Source: Aureimonas altamirensis (GTDB lineage Bacteria; Pseudomonadota; Alphaproteobacteria; Rhizobiales; Rhizobiaceae). From it: a stretch of DNA of 64,000 nucleotides. The position numbers and the translations under genes are program-made. The notes under the pieces were generated by a model. It searched no databases and was not told where the DNA came from. It saw nothing but the letters and a program-made list of their open reading frames with translations. The DNA is taken from assembly GCF_001463885.1 (NCBI RefSeq), contig NZ_BBWQ01000025.1, forward strand, positions 62,001 through 126,000. Reading direction: 5' to 3'. Shown here piece by piece: positions 9,278 to 17,502 of this stretch. How positions within the stretch are numbered: position 1 is the first letter of the stretch; each line of letters begins with the position of its first letter.

Positions 9278-10696
9278 CTACAGCAGCGGACTGATCAGGC
9301 GAGCCCAGTTTTCCAATAGCTTCCGGCTCAAGGGCCGTTCCTGCCATGTCTTCGGATCGACCTTTTCGGATGCATGGATATAGCCGTCCTGGATGGCTTC
9401 CAGGATGGCCACCTCGGCCGCGTCGTACAAAAGGACGCTGACTTCGGCGTTGAGCTGAAACGAACGGATGTCGACATTGCTGGAGCCGACGATCGCCACG
9501 CGGCCGTCGATGCTGACATGCTTGGCGTGCAGCAGGAAGTGCCTGTAGCGGTGGATTTCCACCCCGATGTGCAGGAGCTCGTCGTAATAGGATCGCTGCG
9601 CCAGGCTGACGAGAAGCTGGTCGGCCACCAGCGATACGATCAGATGCACCTCGACGCCGCGCAATACGGCCGTGCGCAGCGCATTGAGAAGCGCCGCATC
9701 GGGGATAAGGTACGGCGTGGTGACGATAACGCGCGAGCGGGCCGCGTTGATCTGCGACACGAGCAGCGTCTCGAAGCCTTCCACCGGGTAGTCCGCGCCG
9801 GACGGCAGCACCTGCGCAACCATTCCGTCGCCGCAGGGCTCGGGCAGCGGCGGATCGTCCAGCAGTTCCTCGGTCTCCAGAAACCAGTCGCTCTGGAAGA
9901 CGGAGCCCATGGCCGCAACGGCCGGCCCCTCCACCCGGACGACCAGTTCCTTGTTGACGATACCCGGCCTGAAATCCTTGGCCACGATGTTCTGCGAACC
10001 GGCATAGCCGATGTGGCCATCGACCAGATAGAGCTTGCGGTGATTGCGCATGTCGCCGCGCGTCCGATCGCGGAGAAACCGCAGCGGCAGCGCCTGCCGC
10101 GCGTCGACGCCGCCGCCGCGAAGCAGGCGCAGGGTGCGTTTCATCCAGCGGCGCGAGCCGAGCGCGTCGATCAGCACGCGCACCGTCACGCCCCGGCGCA
10201 CCGCCCGCAGCAACGCATCTATGACCAGCCGCCCGGTTTCGTCGTCCGCGAAAATATAGACCAGGATATGCACCTGATGCTTCGCCGCGTCGATATCGGC
10301 GACGAGGCGCGCGATCATGCGGTCGTAGTCGTCCAGCCATTCAAGCCGGTTGCCGGTGACCGGCGGATAGGCGCCGACCCGATTTGCCAGGGCCGACAAT
10401 TCCGTCTCCCGCCGGGCCAGGTCTGGCAGGTCCTGGTGCCGCAACGTCTCCATGACACGGTCGCGCGCCGGCGCGAAACTTGCAAACCGGGCGGCTCGCC
10501 AGGGCGGAAAGCGCGGCCGTCCGATGAGCAGAAACAGGATCAGGCCCGGTATCGGCAGAAAGAACACCAGCAGCAGCCAGCTTCGGGCGGCGTCCGGGGT
10601 GCGCCGCAACGGCGCCACCCCCAGCATTACGAGGCGGACGATCCATTCCGCCAGAAGATAGGCCGTTCCCAGATTGATGAGGCTGTCCAACGCCAC
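9278..10696 (-). CDS. cls: Cardiolipin synthase (phospholipase D family)
   Basis: Makes cardiolipin by condensing phosphatidylglycerol at the inner membrane. The 472-aa protein has two N-terminal membrane helices, then two phospholipase D repeats with the HxKxxxxD (HKD) motif: HRKLYLVD starting at H219, and HAKHVSID starting at H390. This arrangement is that of bacterial ClsA-type enzymes. The start is a GTG at 10696 with GGGAG four bases upstream. It converges on the cellulose operon with four bases between stops, and no terminator-like hairpin fits in the gap. Confidence 0.92.
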   Translation of the reverse strand: MALDSLINLGTAYLLAEWIVRLVMLGVAPLRRTPDAARSWLLLVFFLPIPGLILFLLIGRPRFPPWRAARFASFAPARDRVMETLRHQDLPDLARRETELSALANRVGAYPPVTGNRLEWLDDYDRMIARLVADIDAAKHQVHILVYIFADDETGRLVIDALLRAVRRGVTVRVLIDALGSRRWMKRTLRLLRGGGVDARQALPLRFLRDRTRGDMRNHRKLYLVDGHIGYAGSQNIVAKDFRPGIVNKELVVRVEGPAVAAMGSVFQSDWFLETEELLDDPPLPEPCGDGMVAQVLPSGADYPVEGFETLLVSQINAARSRVIVTTPYLIPDAALLNALRTAVLRGVEVHLIVSLVADQLLVSLAQRSYYDELLHIGVEIHRYRHFLLHAKHVSIDGRVAIVGSSNVDIRSFQLNAEVSVLLYDAAEVAILEAIQDGYIHASEKVDPKTWQERPLSRKLLENWARLISPLL

Positions 10697-10803
10697 GCGA
10701 CTCCCTGTCCATCAGACGACAACGGTGGACGGTCGCAAACGCGTTGTCCATCCGGTTCCCGCCGGCCTATGCTGGATGCACTGGGGCCAGGGTTCAGGCA
10801 GAC

Positions 10804-11565
10804 ATGCGGCATATTCACATCATCGGAATCGGAGCGGGCAACCCCGACCACCTGACAATGGAGGCCGTTGGTGCGATCGCCGCCAGCGACGTCTTCTTCC
10901 TGTTCGACAAGGGCGAGGACAAATCGCAGCTCACCGACCTTCGCCGCCATCTGATCGAGCGCCACAAGGCCGGCGCGCCATACCGCCTCGTCTGGGGCGA
11001 AAGCCCGCAATGGGCCAGCCGCGAAAGCGGCTACGGCGCCGTGGTCGACGATCTGAACGCGCGCAAGCGGCTGTTGACGGGAGACCTCGTCGATGCCGAG
11101 CTCAAGCCCGGACAATCCGGCGCCATCCTGGTCTGGGGCGATCCGACCCTCTACGATTCCACGCTCCGCATCATGCAGGCGGTCTGCCGGGAGCGCGACG
11201 ATGTCGATTATTCCGTCATTCCCGGCATCAGCAGCCTGCAGGCCCTTGTGGCCAGGCACCGCATTCCGTTCAACGCCATAGGCGGCGGCGTCACGATCAC
11301 GCCGGGCCGGGGGCTGGCCGCGTTGATGTCGCAGCGGCCGGAGACGGTCGCGGTGATGCTGGATAGCCGCGATGCCTTCCAGGAAGCGTGCGGCGCAGAC
11401 TATGTCATCCACTATGGGGCCTATGTCGGCCTGCCGCAGGAGCAACTGTTCGCAGGCCCGCTCGACGCGCTGGCCGAAACGATCGCGGCCTATCGCCGGG
11501 AGGCCCGGGCACGGCACGGCTGGATCATGGATTCCTATATTCTCAGCCGGCAGCTAACGGCCTAG
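10804..11565 (+). CDS. cobF: Precorrin-6A synthase (deacetylating)
   Basis: CobF methylates precorrin-5 at C-1 with S-adenosylmethionine and releases the acetyl group, giving precorrin-6A in aerobic cobalamin synthesis. The 253-aa protein has the tetrapyrrole methylase start (IGIGAGNPDHLT) and the later GISSLQALVARH and GGGVTITPGRG segments typical of CobF. The ATG at 10804 was chosen because AGG lies five bases upstream and the methylase fold begins directly there. No other cob genes are in the window, so it is detached from the main cobalamin operon. Its 3' end overlaps the converging marR-family gene by 12 bases. Confidence 0.9.
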   Translation: MRHIHIIGIGAGNPDHLTMEAVGAIAASDVFFLFDKGEDKSQLTDLRRHLIERHKAGAPYRLVWGESPQWASRESGYGAVVDDLNARKRLLTGDLVDAELKPGQSGAILVWGDPTLYDSTLRIMQAVCRERDDVDYSVIPGISSLQALVARHRIPFNAIGGGVTITPGRGLAALMSQRPETVAVMLDSRDAFQEACGADYVIHYGAYVGLPQEQLFAGPLDALAETIAAYRREARARHGWIMDSYILSRQLTA

Positions 11566-12015
11566 GCTGGCCAGGCCCGCGCGCAGATCGTCCAGAGCCT
11601 GGGGCCCCATCTGCTGCTCCATGCGCTCATGCGCCTCGCACCATAATGGCAGGGCCAACGCAAGAAGCTCCTGCCCTTGCCGCGTCAGCAGCAGACGGCG
11701 GCTGCGCTTGTCGGCAGGGTCGACCAGTATATCGACCAGGCCACGACGTTGCAGGGGCTTCAGCGCTGCCGTCAACGTGGTCCTGTCCATCGCCAGAAGC
11801 GCGGCGACCGAACCCATGCCCGGCGGCTCCGGGCGGTTCAGCGACATCAGCAAGGAGAACTGGCCGTTTGTCAGGTCGTGCGGCGCCAGGATCGCATCGA
11901 AACGACGGGCAAGCGCCCGCGCCGCACGCTGCACATGCAGGCAGATGCAGGTATCGCGGACCAGCAGGGTCGCCTCATAGGAAACGGGTCTCTCGTCAGT
12001 GTCGGAAATCGCCAT
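11554..12015 (-). CDS. MarR-family winged-helix transcriptional regulator
   Basis: A 153-aa protein of typical MarR length. It has the dimerisation helices at both ends and a central winged helix (LTNGQFSLLMSLNR, then the recognition helix around MDRTTLTAALKPLQRRGLV, then the wing DPADKRSRRLLLT). Such proteins repress nearby genes or their own and respond to small phenolic or oxidising ligands. The start ATG at 12015 lies six bases from a palindrome within its own promoter, which points to autoregulation. Its ligand is unknown. It is divergent from the CueR-type gene. Confidence 0.85.
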   Translation of the reverse strand: MAISDTDERPVSYEATLLVRDTCICLHVQRAARALARRFDAILAPHDLTNGQFSLLMSLNRPEPPGMGSVAALLAMDRTTLTAALKPLQRRGLVDILVDPADKRSRRLLLTRQGQELLALALPLWCEAHERMEQQMGPQALDDLRAGLASLGR

Positions 12016-12021
12016 CGTTTC

Positions 12022-12050
12022 AATATGTTGATATCAAGTAATTTGCGCAA
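12022..12050 (-). promoter_or_regulatory. Predicted promoter and operator of the marR-family gene
   Basis: On the minus strand TTGCGC (12050-12045) and CATATT (12027-12022) are separated by exactly 17 bases, a plausible -35/-10 pair. The perfect 10-base palindrome TTGATATCAA (12028-12037) sits in the spacer next to the -10, where a bound MarR dimer would block RNA polymerase. The coding sequence starts six bases after the -10, so the transcript would be almost leaderless. Confidence 0.5.
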
Positions 12051-12101
12051 GCCATCCGCGGTGCACACATTGTGGATGAATCGAGAGACGGGACCGGCAC
12101 C

Positions 12102-12545
12102 ATGAATATCGGACAGGCTGCAGCCGCATCGGGCGTATCGGCAAAGATGATCCGCTACTACGAGGCGACGGGCCTCGTCAGCCCCGCCGGACGAAGCGAG
12201 AGCGGTTACCGGATCTACGGTCCGGACGATATCCATCGGCTCGGCTTCATCCGCCGCGCCCGCAATCTCGGCTTCACCATCGAGCAGATCGGCGAGCTCT
12301 TGTCGCTCTGGCAGGACCGCAGCCGACCGAGCAGGGACGTCAAGCGCATTGCCGAAGCCCACCTGGATCACCTGCGAGACAAGATCCGAGAAATCCAGGC
12401 CATGGTGGACACGCTGGAAACGCTCGCCGAGAGCTGCTGCGGAGACGACAGGCCCGACTGCCCCATCCTGAAGGATCTTGGAGCGACAAATGGTCGCATA
12501 TCCGACCTCGCGCCGCCGCAGATGCGCCGCCTCAACAGCATCTGA
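12102..12545 (+). CDS. cueR: Cu(I)-responsive MerR-family regulator CueR
   Basis: A 147-aa MerR-family activator with an N-terminal DNA-binding domain (NIGQAAAASGVSAKMIRYYE), a long dimerisation helix and a C-terminal metal loop. The numbering matches E. coli CueR: serine 77 in PSRDVK, the residue that distinguishes monovalent from divalent metal sensors, and C112 and C120 in CCGDDRPDC. An extra cysteine is at 113. It should sense Cu(I), and possibly Ag or Au, and activate copper export. No copper ATPase or oxidase gene adjoins it, so its targets are probably elsewhere. The ATG at 12102 begins the conserved MNIGQAA; a GTG at 12072 would add ten untypical residues. Confidence 0.88.
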   Translation: MNIGQAAAASGVSAKMIRYYEATGLVSPAGRSESGYRIYGPDDIHRLGFIRRARNLGFTIEQIGELLSLWQDRSRPSRDVKRIAEAHLDHLRDKIREIQAMVDTLETLAESCCGDDRPDCPILKDLGATNGRISDLAPPQMRRLNSI

Positions 12546-12747
12546 AGTTTTGCCAGCATTTTCATAGCTCAATCACTATTACCTATAGCATTTACAAGTC
12601 ATCGATTGCATGTTTGATTGCCGGCAATGGGGCCTGGCATATGGACCGTGCGCCCATGCGGCAGCAGGGACTGGCATCGCAATGCGTGAATTTATTAATA
12701 TATATGTATTAGGATATTTTAATTCTCGGCTGGAACAGTAGGTCCGA
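12546..12747. promoter_or_regulatory. AT-rich upstream region of the type I secretion operon
   Basis: About 200 bases with a base composition unlike the GC-rich surroundings, especially 12685-12723, which is almost all A and T (AATTTATTAATATATATG). It holds several -10-like hexamers and is the likely promoter region of the downstream operon. Such AT-rich stretches are typical targets of nucleoid-type silencers such as MucR/Ros or H-NS analogues in this group; that link is inference. Confidence 0.45.
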
Positions 12748-14223
12748 ATGCGCAGCGATTTCAGATTGGGGCTCGTCGTCGGCGCTGCCCTCCTGCAGGG
12801 TCTCGCCGGTTGTACGGTCGGGGATGGCTCGCACGGCGGCAAAGGCGTCGCTTTCCTGTCCGACCTCATCAAGCACGATCCGGCGCAAGGCACGGCCGAC
12901 GGTACCGCGCCATCGTCGCAAGCCGGCCCCATCGCCGATATGTCCGGCGCTGCGCCCACTGCATCTCCACTGCCTGCTCCCGCGCCGAAAACACCGCTGC
13001 GCGGTAAAGGCTACGGCATCGCCGACCTGATCGACCGGGCCCAGCGGGACAGCCCGTCGTTGCGGATCAAGGCCAGCAAGATCAAAAGCGCCCAGAACCA
13101 GGTCAACGCCGCCAAGCTTCAGTTCCTGGCGACGCCGAGCGTCACCGTGGAAGACGCCGTCAGCCAGAGCGACCCGTATCTCCATGGCGACAGCACCGTC
13201 ACCGTGCTGAAGGTGCAGCAACCCTTGTGGACGGGGGGGCGGCTCACCTCGACCCTGCGCCGCGCGAAGGCTGGCGTGGAGGTATCCGAGGCGGATCTCG
13301 ATCATGAGCGGCAGGGTGTGTCCCTGAACATTCTCGAAAAATACGGCCAGTGGCTGTCTTCGCGCCTGAAGCGCGGCGCCATGCAGGAAAGCGAGAAGCT
13401 CTATCTGGATCTCGGCCAGTTGATCGACCGGCGCATCGATGCCGGAGCGTCGGCCGAGAGCGACATGCTGATGCTGCAAAGCCGGTTGGACCAGCTTCGC
13501 GTCAGCATCAATCAGATGCAGACCAACGAGGAAACCGCCATCGCGGCGCTCAGCCAGCTTGTCGGCGGGCCCCTCGTCGCCAGCGAGCTTGCCGAAGAGT
13601 TGACGGGCCCATCCGTCGATCCATCCAAAGGGCCGCAGCTTATCGAGCAGGCGCGGGAGCGCAGCCCGCTGCTTCGGCGTCTCGGGGCGGAGGTCAAGGT
13701 TGCCGATCAATCGGTCGTACGGGCGCGCTCCAGCCTGTCGCCGGAAATCTTCGTGCGGGCGCAGCGCCAGTACGGGCGCCAGGACATCAAGATCGACGAA
13801 CCGGTCGACAGTGTCGTCTTCGGCGTACAGAGCCAGTTCGGCGCCGGGTTCTCGAACGTCCTGGAAATCCAGAACGCAAGCTACGACCGCGATGTGGCGA
13901 AACTGGCCATCCGCACGGGTGAGCTGTCACTGGTCGAGCAGATGTCATCCGACCTCGCCATCGCCAGCTCCATCGACGAACGCATCCGCAATCTGGAAAA
14001 CGCCGTCCACTCCACCAGCTTGACCAAGGATTCGTGGGACCGGCAGTTCATCGCCGGCCGCAAGACATGGCTCGACGTCATGAGCGGCGCGCGCGAGCTG
14101 ATGGACATGAAGGTCCAGTTGGCCGAGGCGCGCGCCACCGCCGTCATCGTGAAGTGGCGACTGCACATCCTTGCCGAAGGCATTTCACCCTCAGCTCCGA
14201 ACACGAAAGGGCAGCGCAGTTGA
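12748..14223 (+). CDS. TolC-family outer-membrane channel of a type I secretion system (LapE-like)
   Basis: A 491-aa protein. It has an N-terminal signal with a lipobox-like LAGC (cysteine 22), a proline-rich linker (about 55-85), then long alpha-helical outer-membrane efflux repeats (LIDRAQRDSPSLRIKASKIKSA onward, then a second copy from about residue 295). TolC-type trimers form the outer-membrane and periplasmic tunnel for type I secretion. It is followed without a gap by an ABC exporter and a membrane fusion protein, so together they form a complete LapEBC/HlyBD-like machine. The stop overlaps the TTG start of the exporter gene. Confidence 0.87.
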   Translation: MRSDFRLGLVVGAALLQGLAGCTVGDGSHGGKGVAFLSDLIKHDPAQGTADGTAPSSQAGPIADMSGAAPTASPLPAPAPKTPLRGKGYGIADLIDRAQRDSPSLRIKASKIKSAQNQVNAAKLQFLATPSVTVEDAVSQSDPYLHGDSTVTVLKVQQPLWTGGRLTSTLRRAKAGVEVSEADLDHERQGVSLNILEKYGQWLSSRLKRGAMQESEKLYLDLGQLIDRRIDAGASAESDMLMLQSRLDQLRVSINQMQTNEETAIAALSQLVGGPLVASELAEELTGPSVDPSKGPQLIEQARERSPLLRRLGAEVKVADQSVVRARSSLSPEIFVRAQRQYGRQDIKIDEPVDSVVFGVQSQFGAGFSNVLEIQNASYDRDVAKLAIRTGELSLVEQMSSDLAIASSIDERIRNLENAVHSTSLTKDSWDRQFIAGRKTWLDVMSGARELMDMKVQLAEARATAVIVKWRLHILAEGISPSAPNTKGQRS

Positions 14224-16313
14224 GCGTGCTTTTCGCAATTTTAAGTCGCATCGCCACCCTGCAGGGCGAGGTCGTAGACCGGCTCGCTCTCAAGGATGCC
14301 GCCGAAGCCGCCGAGAAGGCCGGTACGAAGCCGATGGCGCAGCTTCAATTCGTGGTGGCGCGCCTGCATCTGCCGAAGCTTCGGGCCATGACTCGGCCCG
14401 ATCCGGCGATCGTTCCGGTGGTTGTCCATAGCGACAGCCGGTGGCTGATCCTGCGCGGGCAGAACAGCCAGGGCCAATGGGTCATGGAAAGCTGGGACGC
14501 CGAGAAGCAGGGCTTCGTCGAAGGCGTCTGGGAAGAAGCCGCCGATGCCAGCTTCTTCCGCATGCGAATGGCGCTGCCCTTCAAGGCATCCAGCAGCAAG
14601 GTCTTTCATCTGATCCGCGACGAAGTCTTCTCGCACTGGAAGACCCTGGGCGACATCATGCTCAGCACGGTTCTCATCAACCTGATCGCGATCGCCAGTT
14701 CGTTCTACTCCATGCAGGTGTATGACCGCGTCGTCCCCACCGGTGCGACGCAGACCCTCTTGGTGCTGACCATCGGCGTCTTTGCCGCCATCATGTTCGA
14801 GCTTGCCTCGAAATACGCCCGCAGCGCGGCCTATGAACGCCTCGTCGACTTCGTCGACCAGCATCTGACGCGCGCCGTCTACATGCGGCTTCTGTCCGTC
14901 CGGCTGGACCAGATGCCGAAAAGCGTGGGCTCGCTGGCTGCCCAGATCCGCGGCTACGAGTCCGTGCGCGCCTTCCTGACCTCGGTCTCGTCCTACCTTC
15001 TGGTCGATGCGCCCTTCGCCATCTTCTTCATCCTGATCATCTGGTCGATCGTCGGCTGGATTGCCGCGATCCCCGTCGCGATGCTCATCGTCAGCATCTG
15101 CATCGGCCTGTACTACCGGCGGCGCATGGACGCCCTGGCGATGAAGGCCAATGCCGCAAGCAACCTCAAGAACGGCCTTCTGGTCGAAACCATCGAGGGC
15201 GCGGAGACGATCAAGTCCGGACAGGGCGGCTGGCGGATGCTGTCGCGCTGGCTCAGCGTCACCGACGACGCCCGGCAGAACGAGATGGAGATGAGGCATG
15301 TCTCGGAACATGCGGCCTATATCGCCGCGGCCATGCAGCAGATCTGCTATTCGGGGCTGATCGCCGCCGGCGCCTTGATCGTCAGTACCGGCCACGTGAC
15401 GATGGGCGGCCTGATCGCCTGCTCCATCCTGTCGGGCCGCGCTCTGGCGCCCGTTTCCGCCATTCCCGGGCAACTGGTGCAATGGTCAAATGTGCGGGCA
15501 TCGATCCAGGGGCTGGACAGGCTGTGGCAGCTCAAGGACGATCATGACGGCGAAGAGCATCCCGTCATCCTGCCGCAACTGACCGGGCGCTATCGCTTCG
15601 AGACGGTCGCCTCCTTCTACGGCGAGCGTGTCGCCTTCCAGGTCGAGAAGCTCGACATCAACGCCGGTGAAAAGATCGGCGTCATCGGGCCGATCGGCGC
15701 CGGCAAGACGACGCTGCTGCGGCTGCTGAGCGGCATGTACAAGCCGGGCAAAGGGCGCATCACCCTCGACGACGTCGACCTGTCCCATCTGTCCAAGCCG
15801 GTCATTGCCGAGAATGTCGGTTACCTCCAGCAGGAAGGGCGGCTCTTTGCGGGGACGCTCCGCGACAACCTCGTCCTCGGCCTCCTGGACCCGGGCGACG
15901 AAACCATCCTGGAGGCTGCGCGGCTGACCGGGCTCATGACGGCTGTCATAGCCGGCCATCCGAAGGGGCTGCAGCAACCCATCTTCGAGGGCGGCATCGG
16001 GCTGTCCGGCGGACAGCGCCAGTTGGTCAACCTGACCCGCACATTCCTTCGCAAACCCAAGGTATGGCTGCTCGACGAACCGACGGCCTCGATGGATCGC
16101 GCGACAGAGGAGATGGTCATACAGGCCCTCCGCCGCGAAATCCGCAAGGACGACACGGTCGTCATCGTCACCCATAAGCCGGAGATGCTCTCCCTCGTCG
16201 ACCGGCTGATCGTCGTGACCGGAAACAAGGTCGTCGTGGACGGCCCGCGCGATGCGGTGCTGCGTCACCTCCAGCAGATGAGCCAGGGCCAGGCCGAAAA
16301 GGTACCCGCATGA
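14220..16313 (+). CDS. Type I secretion ABC exporter (permease-ATPase fusion, LapB/HlyB-like)
   Basis: Inner-membrane ATPase of the type I secretion system. The 697-aa protein has an N-terminal peptidase-C39-like domain (about 1-130) without an evident catalytic cysteine, as in exporters of RTX proteins that are not cleaved. Six membrane helices follow (about 150-420), then the ABC domain with Walker A GPIGAGKT at 490-497, the signature LSGGQRQ and Walker B VWLLDEPTASMD. The start is a TTG at 14220 overlapping the previous stop, with GAAAGGG about eight bases upstream; a GTG at 14226 is an alternative. It overlaps the next gene by four bases (ATGA). The substrate is not in the window. Confidence 0.88.
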   Translation: MSVLFAILSRIATLQGEVVDRLALKDAAEAAEKAGTKPMAQLQFVVARLHLPKLRAMTRPDPAIVPVVVHSDSRWLILRGQNSQGQWVMESWDAEKQGFVEGVWEEAADASFFRMRMALPFKASSSKVFHLIRDEVFSHWKTLGDIMLSTVLINLIAIASSFYSMQVYDRVVPTGATQTLLVLTIGVFAAIMFELASKYARSAAYERLVDFVDQHLTRAVYMRLLSVRLDQMPKSVGSLAAQIRGYESVRAFLTSVSSYLLVDAPFAIFFILIIWSIVGWIAAIPVAMLIVSICIGLYYRRRMDALAMKANAASNLKNGLLVETIEGAETIKSGQGGWRMLSRWLSVTDDARQNEMEMRHVSEHAAYIAAAMQQICYSGLIAAGALIVSTGHVTMGGLIACSILSGRALAPVSAIPGQLVQWSNVRASIQGLDRLWQLKDDHDGEEHPVILPQLTGRYRFETVASFYGERVAFQVEKLDINAGEKIGVIGPIGAGKTTLLRLLSGMYKPGKGRITLDDVDLSHLSKPVIAENVGYLQQEGRLFAGTLRDNLVLGLLDPGDETILEAARLTGLMTAVIAGHPKGLQQPIFEGGIGLSGGQRQLVNLTRTFLRKPKVWLLDEPTASMDRATEEMVIQALRREIRKDDTVVIVTHKPEMLSLVDRLIVVTGNKVVVDGPRDAVLRHLQQMSQGQAEKVPA

Positions 16314-17485
16314 GCACGACGACCAGCCATCATGCCGACCGCTCCCACGGACGTCGGTTTCCAATGTCCGTCCTGCTGGCAATCGGGCTTGCGATCTTCG
16401 TGGGATGGGCGGGCTTCTTCGAGATCGACGAGGCGGTCCGCATGACGGGCCAGATCATCCCAAGCGAGCGCACCCAGATCATCCAGTCTGTGGACGGCGG
16501 TGTCGTGTCGCAGATCCTCGTCCAGGAAGGTCAGGTCGTCACGGCTGGCCAGAAGCTTGCCGTGCTGGAACGCGGCCGCGCCGAAGCGGGATACGAGGAA
16601 AGCCGCTCGCGGCGGGCCGCCCTGCGCACATCGCTGGCCCGCGCGCGAGCCGAAGCCGTCAACGGCGACCTGAGCTTCGACGAAGACCTGTCCCAGTATC
16701 CGGAATTCGTCGAGGCGCAGACGCGCCTTCACGAGCAACGCCAGCGGGCGATCGACGAGACGCTCGATACCCTGCAGGAAGCGCTGAAGATGGCGAAGCA
16801 GGAGCTCGACATGACGGAGCGCCTGTTGAAGGACGGCGACGTCAGCAAGCTGGAAATGCTGCGGGCCCAGCGCGCCGTGCTGGAACTGGACGGAAAGATC
16901 GCCGATATCCGGAACAAGTCGATCCAGGATGCCAGGGCCGAGGTCGCCAAGCTGGAAGAGGAATTGTCCTCTACCGATTACAAGATCGACGAGCGGCAGG
17001 ATATCCTGAAGCATACCGACCTTGTCTCGCCGGTGACCGGCGTGGTGAAGTTTCTGCGTATCAACACCGTCGGCGGCGTCCTGCGCCCCGGTGACGAGCT
17101 GATGCAGATCGCGCCCACCGACGGCGGGGTCATCATCGAAGGAAAGGTCCCGCCCGCCAATATCGGCAAGCTGGCAGAGGGCCTGCCGGCCTCCGTGAAG
17201 ATCGACGCCTTCGATTATTCCATCTACGGCTCGCTGCATGGGCGCGTCACCCTGATCAGCCCGGACACGCTGACCGATACCGCCGCCAACGGGCAGAGCA
17301 CGCCATACTACCGCGTCCATGTGCGTCTCGACGACGATCAGACCTGGAATGCGAAGTCCGACCAGATTCTGGTCAAGCCAGGGCTGACGGCGACGGTGGA
17401 TATTCGGACGGGCCAGCGTAGCGTTCTCAAATATCTGATGAAGCCGGTCGTGAAGGCCTTCAGCGGCGCCATGCAGGAAAAGTAG
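16310..17485 (+). CDS. Type I secretion membrane fusion protein (HlyD/LapC-like)
   Basis: Periplasmic adaptor linking the ABC exporter to the outer-membrane channel. The 391-aa protein has a short cytosolic N-terminus, one membrane helix at about 18-37, a lipoyl-like half-motif (VDGGVVSQILVQEGQVVTAG), a long coiled-coil hairpin (about 90-230) rich in charged heptads, the second lipoyl half near 240, and a beta-barrel region. This is the HlyD family layout and length. It ends the operon and converges on dnaE2 with 17 bases between stops. Confidence 0.9.
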   Translation: MSTTTSHHADRSHGRRFPMSVLLAIGLAIFVGWAGFFEIDEAVRMTGQIIPSERTQIIQSVDGGVVSQILVQEGQVVTAGQKLAVLERGRAEAGYEESRSRRAALRTSLARARAEAVNGDLSFDEDLSQYPEFVEAQTRLHEQRQRAIDETLDTLQEALKMAKQELDMTERLLKDGDVSKLEMLRAQRAVLELDGKIADIRNKSIQDARAEVAKLEEELSSTDYKIDERQDILKHTDLVSPVTGVVKFLRINTVGGVLRPGDELMQIAPTDGGVIIEGKVPPANIGKLAEGLPASVKIDAFDYSIYGSLHGRVTLISPDTLTDTAANGQSTPYYRVHVRLDDDQTWNAKSDQILVKPGLTATVDIRTGQRSVLKYLMKPVVKAFSGAMQEK

Positions 17486-17502
17486 GCGCACACGCTACGT
17501 AC

